Source of the DNA: Streptomyces sp. DHE7-1
GTDB lineage: Bacteria > Actinomycetota > Actinomycetes > Streptomycetales > Streptomycetaceae
Direction: 5' to 3'
Assembly: GCA_016432725.1 (NCBI GenBank)
Contig: JACJDG010000003.1
Location: 1,860,001-1,924,000 of the forward strand
DNA: 64,000 nt
This document shows, one piece after another, positions 9,834 to 19,507 of this stretch (positions are counted from its first letter, which is position 1; the number at the start of each line of letters is the position of its first letter). A program made the translations under genes and the position numbers. The notes under the pieces were generated by a model, which was given only the letters and a program-made list of their open reading frames with translations, ran no database searches and was not told the DNA's origin.

Positions 9834-12800
9834 TCAGACCCCGCCGGGAACCTTCGGCGGGGCCTGCGCCGGGACGTGCGTTAGGGCCCGCCGGGTCTCG
9901 TCCGCGTCGAGGTCGGGACGCGCGAGCAGCGGCCCGAGGACCGCCTCGGCACCGGCGGTGACGAAGCCGTCGGCGGTGCCGTCGGTGTGCTGGTCCAGCC
10001 AGCCCAGGGTCCAGGCGACGACCCGGCGGACCTCGGCCGGGGGCAGGCCGGTCAGGGACAGCAGGGCCGCCAGGACGAACCGGGACCGCCACACGGGCAT
10101 GTACTGCTCCAGCCAGGACAGCGCCCAGGAGACCGCCGTCGCGCGCCGGGCCGCCGTCAGGTCGGACCGGCCGAGGAAGGGGCCAGCAGGAAGCTGGCGT
10201 CGTAGGCGGCGGGGTCCGGCTGGAGCCCGGAGACCACCCGGGAGACGACCTCGCGGGCCTGATCGGGCGGCAGGTCGGTGCGCTCCACGAGCAGTCCCAG
10301 TACCCGCCAGGAGTCCGGGGCCGCGTAGGCCGACAGCCTCCCGAGGGTGAAGCCGGCGAAGTGGCGGAGCTGTTCGGGGCCGAGGTCGGCGCGGGCGAAC
10401 AGCGGTGCCAGCACGGTCTGCGCGTTGGCCGGGCCGTCGTGGCGTTCCAGCCAGGTGACGGTGGCGTCGAAGGCGTGGCCGATCTCCGCCGGGCCGAGCC
10501 CGGCGTGCGCGTTCACCGCCACCAGCACGTGGCGTGCCTCGTGCAGGGAGCCGAACTCCCGCAGCCAGCGCGTCGCGTGGGTCACGGCGAGCCGGGTCTC
10601 GTCCGGGGTGAGGTCGGAGCGGGCGAGCAGCGGCTCGAGCACGAAGCGGGCCGCGCGCATGCTCACGTGGCGCTCCAGCCACACCTCGGTGAAGGCCACC
10701 GCGGCCCGGGCCCGGTCCCCCGTGATCTCCCCGCGCGCCAGCAGCTTGTCCAGCACGAAGCTCGCGCCGGGCGAGGTGACGTTCTGCTGGAGCCAGTCCG
10801 CGGCCAGCGCGATCCCCCGGTCCAGCGTCCGCGCCGTGATCCGCCTGCTGGCGATCAGCGCCCCCAGGGTGTAGCTGGCCTGGGCGCTCTCCCGGTGGTG
10901 CGCCAGCCACTCCAGGGCGTGGGTTGCCACCGGGCCGGTGGCGTCGTCGGGGAGTCCGCGCAGCTCCAGCAGCGGCTGCAGGAGGTAGGAGGCGGCCGTA
11001 CGGGTGGCGTGGTGCTCCAGCCAGGTCGTCGCGGCGGTGACGGTCCGGCGCAGTTCGTCCCCGGTCAGCTCGTGGTGGACGAAGACCGCCCGGAACACCT
11101 GCGCCGCCTCGGGGAGGTCGGGGTGCCGTTCGAGCCAGGCCAGGGCCGAGGCGAGGTCCTCGCGCCCCTGTTCGGCACCGGGTCCGGGCCGGGCGGCCAG
11201 GCGGCGCGAGAGCGTCTTCGCCTCGCGGTACGTGGTGCCGTTCTGCTGTCCGCGCTGGGTGGCGAAGGCGGCTGCCTGCTCGCGTTCGCCCGGGGACAGG
11301 TCGCCGCGGCCGAGCAGGGAGGCCAGCACGGGCTCCGCCTCGGGCACGTGGCCGTGGTGGGCGAGCCAGCTCAGCGCCGCGGTGACCGCCTCCCCGGCCT
11401 GGGCGGTGGTGAGGCCGCCGTGGCCGAGCAGCGGGCCGAGGACGTACCCGGCGTTCCGGGCGGTGCCGTAGCGCCGCGTCCAGTGGATCGCGCGGGTGAC
11501 GGCGTCGCCGGTCTGCCCGGCGGTGAGGTCGGGGCGGGCGAGCAGCGCGCGCAGGACGTACTCGGCCGCGTCGCTTTCGCCGTGCCGGCTCAGCCACCGC
11601 TCCGCCGAGCCGATGGCCTGCCGGGCCCGCTCCCCGTCGAGGTCGGAGCGGGACAGCAGCTTGCTGAGGGTGAAGTTGGCCTCCAGGGAGCCGGTGCGGG
11701 GGGCGAGCCAGGCGCAGGCCAGGGCGTGGACCCCGCCCGCCTCGTACTCCGGCAGGTCGCCGCGGCCCAGCACCCCGCTGAGGACGTACCCCGCGGCGTC
11801 GGTGCCGGCATGGCGGTCCAGCCAGGTCATCGCCGCCGTGACGGCCTGTTCGGCCTGTTCGTCGGTGAGGTCGGCGCGGGCGAGCAGCGCCCCCAGCGCG
11901 AAGCTGGCCTCGGGGGCGCCGGCGTGCAGGGCGAGCCACTGCACGGCGAAGCCGGCCGCGCGCCGGCTCTCGTCGGCGGTGAGGTCGGGGCGCGCGAGCA
12001 TCTGCCGGATGAGGAAGTCGGCCTCGGGCGTGGTGGCGTGCTGCTCCAGCCACCGCACGGCGAACCCGGCCGCCCGCCGGCTCTCCTCCTCGGTGAGGTC
12101 AGTACGTCCGAGCATCTGCCGGACGAGGAAGTCGGCCTCGGGCCGTACGGCGTGCTCCTCCAGCCACTGGGCGGCGAAGTCCACGGCCCGCCGCACCTGG
12201 CTCCGGGCCAGTTCGGTCCTGGCGAGCAGCGGTCGCAGCACGAAGGTGGCGGGCGGGGCGGCGGCGTGCTGCTTGAGCCAGCGGAAGCTGAACGAGGCGG
12301 CCTGCCGGGCCTCGTTCTCGGTGAGGTCCCTGCGGGTCAGCAGGGAGCGCAGCACATTGTGCGGCTCCCACAGGCTCCTGTGGTGCCGCAGCCATTCGAG
12401 GGCGAGCAGGACGACACGCCGCAGCTCGTCGCCGGTGAGGTCGGTGCGGGCGAGGAGCGGGGTGAGGATCTGGGCGACCTGGCGCAGCGTGGTGTCGCGT
12501 TCCGACCACCGCAGCGCCTCGGCCGTGACCTGCCGGACCTGCTGGGGCGTCAGGTCGGCGCGGCCGACCAGCGCGCGCAGCACGAAGTGCGCCTCCAGCA
12601 CCTCGCCATGGCGGCGCAGCCAGGTGATCGCGTCGCGCAGGGCGGGCTTCTGCTGTTCGGCCGGGATGTCCGTGCGGCTGAGCAGGGGGCCAAGGACGAA
12701 GCTGGCCTCGCGCCGCCGGCCGTGGGACTCCAGCCAGCGCAGCGCCGCCGGGACGAGCAGCAGGGCGCCGCCGTCGGTGGGCAGGTTCCACAGGCCCCGG

Positions 12801-15045
12801 TAGAGCACGTGCCGGGCGTTGACGCCGTCCCCGAACTCCTCCAGCCAGGGGCCCACGAGCCGCTGCCAGTTCCGGACCACGGAGTGGGCCCAGGGCTGTC
12901 CGGAGCAGAGCGCGCCGAGGGCGTAGCCGCCGATGTCGGCGTCGGCGCGCATGACCTCGCCTATGGCCGTGGCGTTGTCGGCGAACCAGGTGTCGAGGAC
13001 CGCGGACACCGCCTCCGCCCGCTGGTCGAGCGCCAGGTCGTTCATGAGCCGGGCCAGGTTGGTGGCGTAGCGGCCGATGGTGCGCGGGCTGGTGAGGCTG
13101 CCGTCGAGGAGGGTCCGGGTGCGGGCGCGGTGCGGGATGCGGCTGTGGGCGGGCAGTATCACGGACTCGACGAGCTGGTCGCAGACGATGTCGTGGGCGG
13201 TGGACAGGACGTCGCCGTCCCCGTCGCGTTCCAGCCAGCCGAGGTCGATCAGGGTCTCGACGACGACCTCGGCGTGCAGGCTGCCGCTCGGGGTGCCGGA
13301 CAGCGCGGCGGCCGCCGCCGCGATCACCTCGGCGTGCTCCTGGGGGCAGGCGGCGGCCGCCGCGGCCGCCGCCACCAGGTCGTCGGAGGCGGTGACCTGG
13401 TCGAAGGCCGTGCGCCGGCGCTCGTCGGGCAGGCGCCGGACGGCGAGGTCGTCCTCCATGAGCCGGTCGCGCAGCCAGCGCGCGAGGTCGCCGCCCGCGC
13501 GCAGCCCGGCGTTCCCGGAGTCGAGCAGGCCGGCGGCCGCCCGGCGTTCCAGCTCCCGGGCGAGCAGCAGGGCGATGATGGGGCGGTGGCCGCAGATGGC
13601 CCGCATCCGGTCCATGCCGAGGCTGTCGATGGCCGTGGGGGCCAGACTGGCGAGGGCGTGCTCGGCGACGACCCGCTGGAACTCCTCGTCCTGGCGCAGG
13701 TCGACCTTGTCGAACAGGTCGTGCAGCGGGATGTGGGCCGCCTTCTGCAGCCAGCCCGGGCGCACCGAGGCGAGGAAGGCGACCTTGATGTCCTTGCGGC
13801 GGGCCTCGGGCAGCAGCCGGTGGCGCAGGGCGGTCAGGTCGAGCTGCGCGTCGTTGTCGTCGTCCTCGAGGTGCTCGTTGAGGTAGTCGATCACCACGAG
13901 GACCGGGCTGTCCTCGGCCAGTACCAGGCTGCTGATCTGCCCGGTGATGGTCGACTCCCGGCCGGGGCGGACGTGCAGCACCCGCCAGCCCTCGTCGAGG
14001 GCGATCCGGCCCACCTCGAGTCCGGTGCGCGTCTTGCCGGTGCCGGCCGTGCCGACGAGCAGCACACCCCGCTCGTCGGTGTCGCGGAGCCGCCGGAACA
14101 GCGTCTCGGGCGCGGCCGGATGGGTGCTGCCCGGGGAGACGAACGGCAGTTGCTCGGGGGTGAGGTTGCGGCGGAAACCGCCGAGCCCGTCGACGAAGGT
14201 CCGCTGTCCGACCACGGCGGCCAGCGGATCCGGGGCGGGCTGCGGCTGCCGCCTCGGGGCGGCGCCGGACGGGCCGGCCTCCTGCTTGAAGGCCCGGTTG
14301 AGGGCGAGCGGGATGTCGTGGCCGCCGTCGAGGGTGGCCATCCGGGGCTGCGGGACGGGCCAGCCGTCCACCTTCAGGCCCTTCAGCCCCTGCCTGAGCG
14401 CGTCGAACAGGTCGGCCGCGAGGAGGTGGCGCTGCTCCTCGCCGCGCCGGCCGCCGCGCAGCGGCCCGGTGAGGCCGTCGCGCAGCAGGCGGACCAGCTC
14501 CATGGTGAACACGCTGCCGTCCGGGCGGCACAGGGAGCGTTCGGTGACCGCCGCCGAGGCCAGCACGCAGCCGCCGTCGAAGGCGAGCGCCCGCTCCGGG
14601 ATCGGCGGCGCCTCCTCCCCATGTGGAGGGCGCCGCCGGCGTAGCAGCAGTCCACGATCACGACCTTGTGCCGGGCCCGGGACCCGGCCACGAAGTCGCG
14701 CACGCGCGCGTATTCGACGAAGTGGTGGGGCCGGTCGAGGTCCGCCTTCCTGGTGGCGAGCAGCAGCCCCTCGTCGGTGTGGTGGCCGTGCCCGGCGTAG
14801 TAGACGAGCAGGAGGTCATCCGCCTCCCCGGCCGCGTCGGCCACGGCGTCGAGGACGTCGTCCGCCCGGCTGTCCGCGGGCAGGACCCGGCAGTCGTCCT
14901 CCGCCAGGCCGCCCACGTCGGGGGCGGTCAGCAGGGCGAGCAGCGCGGGGACGTTCCGCTCGACGCCGCCGAGCGCCGGGAAGCCGTCGAACGCGTGGGC
15001 CCCGAAGAGCACCGCGCGGGAGCCGCTCGGCCGCGGTGCGGTCAT
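9834..15045 (-). CDS. Caspase-like protease / P-loop NTPase / 38-residue-repeat conflict-system protein, two frameshifts
   Basis: A giant protein of about 1,737 residues. Residues 1-200 are a caspase (C14)-like domain with catalytic His in VYYAGHG (H86) and Cys in VDCCYAG (C134). A P-loop NTPase follows, with Walker A GTAGTGKT (about 332-339) and Walker B VLVVIDYLNEH (about 382-392), resembling STAND-type NTPases. From about residue 750 to the end there are about 25 tandem 38-residue helical repeats of the form FVLxxLLxRxDLTxxExRxAVxxAxxWLxxH. The gene overlaps the EACC1-like gene upstream by ATGA. Frames break at CCCC 14617-14620 and GGGG 10179-10182; one base at each restores continuity. 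By family logic the repeats sense a trigger, the NTPase oligomerises, and the protease cleaves a target. No signal peptide or membrane helix is visible. The trigger and substrate are unknown. Confidence 0.85.
9850..12830 (-). repeat. Tandem 114-bp (38-residue) coding repeats inside the caspase-NTPase gene
   Basis: About 25 diverged copies in phase with the reading frame. Each encodes two helices, with consensus (F/Y)VLxxLLARxDLT then a short helix ending AxxWLxxH. Copies around 12000-12180 are the most alike (FLVRQML / FLIRQML, both ending AAGFAV and then WL), which suggests recent duplication or gene conversion. This is a protein-level solenoid, not a CRISPR array. Confidence 0.85.
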
Positions 15046-15391
15046 GACCCGTGCGTGCCGGTGTCCGTGTTCTCCAGGCGGCGCAGCAGGTCCGCGAGTT
15101 CCTCGGGTTCAGGTGGCCGATGTCGACGGTCGTGCCGCCGTGGGTCAGGGTACGTCCGCCCGTGCCACCGGATCCCTTGGCGAGCCGCCAACTGGCGTAC
15201 GCCACGGCGAAGTTGGCGATGTCCGTCACATTGCCGAGGACGATGTCGAGGGCGTCGAGCACGGACATCGTCGGACCCGGCGTGCTGACGGGGGTGACGG
15301 AGAGCCGGCCGGCCCCGGGGTCACCGGCGAGCCACTTCCGCAGGTCCGTCAGGGCCTGTTCGTCGCCGTCCCCTTGAACGCGGATCCGCAT
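15042..15391 (-). CDS. EACC1-like small component of a conflict system, frameshifted at C-terminus
   Basis: A small protein of about 116 residues that begins MRIRVQGDGDEQALTDLRKWL. It continues through VLDALDIVLGNVTDIANFAV and ends TVDIGHLNPEELADLLRRLE once the frame is corrected. It resembles the 'effector-associated constant component 1' described beside bacterial caspase and NTPase effectors, where it is thought to hold or couple the effector. ATG 15391 has GGAGG 7 nt upstream. The frame shift is at GGG 15105-15107; one extra base gives a stop that overlaps the caspase start as ATGA, exactly the tight coupling expected. The family call is from memory of its sequence pattern. Confidence 0.75.
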
Positions 15392-15497
15392 ACGTCGCCT
15401 CCCCCGGTGCATGTGCCGCAAGCAAAGCCGATGGTAACGGAATTCAACGCCCCGGGAAGCGGCGGTCGCAGGTGGCCGGAAACCGCCCGTCGACCGG

Positions 15498-15539
15498 CCG
15501 GCCCCGGTCCCGGCAGGGTGCTGCCGGGACCGGGGCCGG
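15498..15539 (-). terminator. Strong hairpin terminator downstream of the acid phosphatase
   Basis: A perfect 19-bp stem (15498-15516 with 15521-15539) and the tetraloop ggtg. It begins 41 nt past the phosphatase stop on the minus strand and separates this gene from the EACC1/caspase module. Confidence 0.75.
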
Positions 15540-15579
15540 AGGGGGAACTACCGCTGGACGTACGGCGGTCCGGAACGGA

Positions 15580-16376
15580 TCAGGACACGAAGTACGTCGG
15601 GTTGGGCAGCTTGTAGGTGCGGTCGGCGTGGCCGCCGTCCAGGTCCGAGTACTGGTCGCCGAAGTTGGCGATGATGTCGTACCCGAGGTCGTCCTCGATG
15701 TGCTCGCGGGTACCGGACTTGTACTGCACGGTCGTGCAGTTCCAGGTGCCCGGCGTGGCGCAGCCGCTCAGGTAGGCCGGGGGTTGGCCTTGTCCTTGAG
15801 GAACATGTGGCCGGCGTCGAGGTTGACGTCGGCGCCGATCTTCTTCAGGTTCTCCACGGCGCCCGCGCGCTGCGCCTCGCTGAGACCGGAGTTGTAGAAG
15901 ACCTCCACGCCCTTGGACTCGGCGTAGCGCACCAGCTCCGGGCTGCCGAAGACGGCCGGGCGGTCGGCGCGGTTCACGTAGTCGTTCCACGTGGTGGGGT
16001 TGTACGTGTAGTTGTAGCGCTTCTCGTAGTCGAGGCTGAGCAGCAGGGTGTCGTCGATGTCGAAGACGACGGCCGGCTTCTCGCCGTGGTGGTGGGCCTT
16101 GCGGGCCGCCTTGTCGATGTAGCTCCGGGCGCCGGCGTCGATGCGCGCCAGGTCCTTGGCGTACGGGCTGGCCGGGGACGCCTGGTAGACGCCGTTGCTG
16201 TCGGCGGTGGTGCCGTAGTAGGTGTCGATGTCCTTCACCAGGAGCCCGATGTTGTAGGGCTCGTGGGTGGAGTTCGCCGTCGACTGACCGGCGGTGGCCG
16301 CACCGGCGCCGTACAGGGCGCCGCCGGCGAGGGCACAGGCGGCGGTGGCCGCCGCGATCCGCAGTGATTTACGCAT
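15580..16376 (-). CDS. Secreted HAD-superfamily (subfamily IIIB) acid phosphatase, frameshifted
   Basis: An exported phosphatase with an N-terminal signal peptide (MRKSLRIAAATAACALAGG through about residue 30). The HAD motif I nucleophile region is VVFDIDDTLLLS. Motif II lies in VEVFYNSGLSEAQR, where such enzymes usually show a Thr/Ser after the strand. Motif IV-like acidic residues occur in NFGDQYSDLDGGHADR. This is the plant VSP/acid phosphatase-B-like group. The frame breaks at the run GGGGG 15779-15783 (minus-strand C5). Adding one C gives ANPPAYLSGC and a 265-residue protein. It likely hydrolyses phosphomonoesters outside the cell. No PHO box is visible upstream. Confidence 0.85.
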
Positions 16377-16491
16377 GACAGGTTTTCTACGCGCGTCACC
16401 AGGGGTAGCGCGAGGACCTTTGCCCGATCGATATCAAGCCACCGGACGAAAGGGCCCTCGCCTGCCCCGGCCGGACCGGCCGGACGTGCCG

Positions 16492-16755
16492 TCAGTACTC
16501 CTTCCAGGGTTCCCAGTCCCCGAGATGGGCCTCCCGGGTCGCCGACGCCGCCTGCCCGGCGGTCGGTTGCGGCCGGTCTCCGGGACGGTGACGACGGCGC
16601 CGGGACCGGTGTTCCGGTGCTCGGCGAACCGCTGGGCCAGCCAGGGGTGGGAGGCCGACATGTTCGCGCAGGGGGCGACCGCGTCGATGCCGGGGCCGAG
16701 CCAGGTGTCGCGGACGGTCACGGCGCCGCCGGGGTGGCGCGGGCGGTTCCGCCAC
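16492..16755 (-). pseudogene. C-terminal remnant of a pectinesterase
   Basis: A decayed fragment. One frame reads HPGGAVTVRDTWLGPGID and then FAEHRNTGPGAVVTVPE. The adjacent frame continues DRPQPTAGQAASATREAHL and ends GDWEPWKEY with a stop at 16492. The TVRDTWLGPG and RNTGPGA motifs are those of the C-terminal third of pectinesterases (CE8). The catalytic Asp pair and the whole N-terminal part are missing, and no start codon or signal peptide precedes it, so it is a pseudogene even if the internal one-base shift is an error. It sits just downstream of the sugar-acid operon at 16866-20160. The 16377-16865 interval holds nothing else that I recognise. Confidence 0.6.
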
Positions 16756-16865
16756 GGCTGCGGCTTGGGCCATGACTGTTATCCGTTCGCAGTGGGGCGG
16801 TTCAGGGGGCGTAGGAAGCGCTTGCTCTCCACGCATGGGGGAAGCACTTCCGCGGTCGGGCGGGG

Positions 16866-18599
16866 TCAGCCGGCGTAGGGGTCCGGCACGGTGCCCCGGC
16901 GGGCCAGGAACTCGAAGTCGCAGCCGGTGTCGGCCTGGGTGATCTGCTCGTCGTAGAGGGCGCCGTAGCCGCGCTCGTACCGTGCGGGCGGCGGTGTCCA
17001 GCCGGCCCGCCGGCGCTCCAGTTCCGCGTCGTCGACGTGGAGTCGCAGGGTGCGCGCCTCGACGTCCAGGGTGATGAGGTCACCGGTGCGCACCAGCGCG
17101 AGCGGTCCGCCGATGTACGACTCCGGTGCCACGTGCAGCACGCAGGCGCCGTAACTCGTGCCGCTCATCCGGGCGTCGGAGATCCGCACCATGTCCCGCA
17201 CGCCCTGCTTGAGCAGGCGGTCCGGGATGGGGAGCATGCCGTACTCGGGCATGCCCGGGCCGCCCTTGGGACCGGCGTTGCGCAGCACCAGCACGCTGTC
17301 CGGGGTGATCTCCAGAGCGGGGTCGTCGATGGTGCGCTGCATCGTCCTGTAGTCGTCGAAGACGACCGCGGGGCCGGTGTGCCGGAGCAGGTGGGGCTCG
17401 GCGGCGATGTGCTTGATGACGGCGCCGTCCGGGCAGAGGTTGCCGCGCAGCACCGCGACCCCGCCCTCGTGCGCGACCGGGTTGTCCCGGGGCCGGATCA
17501 CGTCGTCGTCGTGCACCCGGGCGCCGGAGATCTGCTCGCGCAGGGTGTCGTGCGACACCGTCGGCCGGTCCAGGTGGAGCAGGTCGGGGATCCGGGAGAG
17601 GAAGCCGGGCAGGCCGCCCGCGAAGTGGAAGTCCTCCATCAGGTACCGCTGTCCGCCGGGGCGGACGTTCGCCAGGACGGGGATGGTGCGGGCGATGCGG
17701 TCGAAGTCGTCCAGGGTGAGCCGCACCCCGGCCCGGCCGGCCATGGCGATCAGGTGGATCACGGCGTTGGTGGAGCCGCCGAGGCCGAGGACGGTCGTCA
17801 CGGCGTCCTCGAAGGCCTCGCGGGTCAGGATTTGGCTCGGCCTGCGGTCCCGGTGGACCAGTTCGACGGCGGTCATGCCCGCCCTGGCCGCCATCCTGTC
17901 GTGCCCGGAGTCCACCGCCGGGATGCTCGACGCGCCCGGTACGGTCACCCCCAGCGCCTCGGCGGCGGCGGTCAGCGTGGAGGCCGTGCCCATCGTCATG
18001 CAGTGGCCGGGCGAGCGGGCCAGGCCGCTCTCCAGCTCGGTCATCTCGCAGTCGCCGATCAGTCCGGCCCGCTTGTCGTCCCAGTACTTCCACATGTCGG
18101 TGCCGGAGCCGAGGACCTCGCCCCGCCAGTGGCCGGGGAGCATCGGCCCGGCCGGGACGAACACGGCCGGCAGGTCCACCGAGGCCGCGCCCATCAGCAG
18201 GGCGGGCGTGGACTTGTCGCAGCCGCCCATCAGCACCGCGCCGTCGACGGGGTAGGACCGCAGCAGCTCCTCCGTCTCCATCGCGAGCATGTTGCGGTAG
18301 AGCATCGGGGTGGGCTTCTGGAAGGTCTCGCTGAGGGTGGAGACCGGGAACTCCAGCGGGAAGCCGCCCGCCTGCCACACCCCGCGCTTGACTGCCTGGG
18401 CGCGGTCACGCAGGTGGACGTGGCAGGGGTTGATGTCGGACCAGGTGTTGAGGATCGCGACGACCGGTCTGCCGAGGTGTTCCTCGGGGAGGTAGCCGAG
18501 CTGGCGGGTGCGGGCGCGGTGGCTGAACGAGCGCAGGCCGTCGGTGCCGTACCACTGGTGGCTCCGGAGCTCCTCGGGGTTCCTGCGGGGCGCGCTCAT
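16866..18599 (-). CDS. IlvD/Edd-family sugar-acid (L-arabonate-type) dehydratase
   Basis: A 577-residue Fe-S dehydratase related to L-arabonate, D-xylonate and D-galactonate dehydratases, not to the amino-acid enzyme IlvD itself. The N-terminus RSHQWYGTDGLRSFSHRAR and the phrase GRPVVAILNTWSDINPCH are hallmarks of the sugar-acid branch. Cluster cysteines lie in NPCHVHL, MGGCDKSTP and SPGHCMTMGTAST. It would dehydrate an aldonate to the 2-keto-3-deoxy acid. I chose ATG 18599 because it overlaps the stop of the DapA-fold gene as ATGA; ATG 18608 is possible. It is last in a GntR - DapA-fold - dehydratase operon. The exact sugar acid is inference. Confidence 0.87.
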   Translation of the reverse strand: MSAPRRNPEELRSHQWYGTDGLRSFSHRARTRQLGYLPEEHLGRPVVAILNTWSDINPCHVHLRDRAQAVKRGVWQAGGFPLEFPVSTLSETFQKPTPMLYRNMLAMETEELLRSYPVDGAVLMGGCDKSTPALLMGAASVDLPAVFVPAGPMLPGHWRGEVLGSGTDMWKYWDDKRAGLIGDCEMTELESGLARSPGHCMTMGTASTLTAAAEALGVTVPGASSIPAVDSGHDRMAARAGMTAVELVHRDRRPSQILTREAFEDAVTTVLGLGGSTNAVIHLIAMAGRAGVRLTLDDFDRIARTIPVLANVRPGGQRYLMEDFHFAGGLPGFLSRIPDLLHLDRPTVSHDTLREQISGARVHDDDVIRPRDNPVAHEGGVAVLRGNLCPDGAVIKHIAAEPHLLRHTGPAVVFDDYRTMQRTIDDPALEITPDSVLVLRNAGPKGGPGMPEYGMLPIPDRLLKQGVRDMVRISDARMSGTSYGACVLHVAPESYIGGPLALVRTGDLITLDVEARTLRLHVDDAELERRRAGWTPPPARYERGYGALYDEQITQADTGCDFEFLARRGTVPDPYAG

Positions 18600-19507
18600 G
18601 TCGACCATCCGCCGGCGATGGCGGCGACCTCGGCGCGCTCGTCCGCGGGCAGCGGCTTGCTCGGCGGGCGGACGTCACGGCGGCACAGGCCGAGCGCGGC
18701 GAGCGCCTCCTTGACGACGGTGACGTTGTTGGCGTTGCCGTGGGCGGCGCGCAGCTCCTCGAAGCGGCGGATCTGCTCCCAGACCTTCATGGCGCCCGGG
18801 AAGTCGCCGGCCCGGAGCGCCTCGATCATGTCGCGGGAGACGGCCGGGGCGACGTTCACCAGTCCGGAGGTGAAGCCGGCGGCGCCGGCCGAGAAGTAGG
18901 AGGGGGCGTAGGGCTCGGCGAGGCCGGCGACCCACACGAAGCGGTCGAGCCCCGCGTCCCGGGCGAAGCCGGCGAAGCGCGCGGCGTCCGGGACGGCGTA
19001 CTTGACGCCCATGACGTTCGGGCACTGGTCGGCGAGTTCGGCGAGGCGGGCGCCGGACAGCCGCTCGTTGCGGATGTAGGGCACCACGCCCAGTTCGGGC
19101 ACGGACTCGGCGATCGCGCGGTGGTAGTCGACCCAGCCGGCGGACGAGACGTAGGGGTGCACGGGCTGGTGGACCATCACCATCGCGGCGCCCAGGTCGC
19201 GGGCGTGGCGGGCGGAGCCGATGGCGGTGGGCAGGTCGTGGCCGACGCCGACCAGGACCACCGCGCGGCCGCCGACCTCGTCCATGGTCAGCTCGGTGAC
19301 GAGGCGGCGCTCCTCGGGCGTGAGGGCGTAGAACTCGCCGGTGTTCCCGTTGGAGGTGATGGTGGTGATCCCGCCGTCGAGCAGCCGGCGCAGCAGGGCC
19401 CGGTGGGTGTCCCGCGCGACGGAGCCGTCCTCGGCGAACGGGGTCACCGGGATGGCCACCACGTCGGCCAGGGCCGCCCGCTGGGTCTCGAACGTCACGC
19501 TGCTCAT
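18596..19507 (-). CDS. DapA-superfamily lyase, probable 2-keto-3-deoxy-sugar-acid dehydratase/aldolase
   Basis: A 303-residue (beta/alpha)8-barrel protein of the dihydrodipicolinate synthase/N-acetylneuraminate lyase superfamily. Visible features are VAIPVTPFAEDGSV at the start, the substrate loop SNGNTGEFYALT, VVPYIRNERL with the conserved Tyr, and the Schiff-base Lys in NVMGVKYAVPD. It lacks the lysine-pathway pattern seen in the dapA at 42940. Being coupled to a sugar-acid dehydratase, it probably acts on a 2-keto-3-deoxy acid, either dehydrating it to alpha-ketoglutarate semialdehyde or cleaving it. ATG 19507 overlaps the GntR stop (ATGA). The substrate assignment is inferred from context. 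Confidence 0.85.
   Translation of the reverse strand: MSSVTFETQRAALADVVAIPVTPFAEDGSVARDTHRALLRRLLDGGITTITSNGNTGEFYALTPEERRLVTELTMDEVGGRAVVLVGVGHDLPTAIGSARHARDLGAAMVMVHQPVHPYVSSAGWVDYHRAIAESVPELGVVPYIRNERLSGARLAELADQCPNVMGVKYAVPDAARFAGFARDAGLDRFVWVAGLAEPYAPSYFSAGAAGFTSGLVNVAPAVSRDMIEALRAGDFPGAMKVWEQIRRFEELRAAHGNANNVTVVKEALAALGLCRRDVRPPSKPLPADERAEVAAIAGGWST

Noticed and set aside
9850-12830. CRISPR or satellite DNA
   Set aside because: Units are coding and diverged at third positions in the manner of a protein repeat.
10361-14644. A 1,427-residue open frame on the plus strand
   Set aside because: It is antisense to the caspase/NTPase gene. Its composition (Gly/Val/Ala/Gln-rich, no domains) is that of a shadow frame produced by GC-rich codon bias.
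16492-16836. A 114-residue open frame as an intact gene
   Set aside because: Only its last 25 or so residues match the pectinesterase end; the rest is out of frame. It is part of the remnant.
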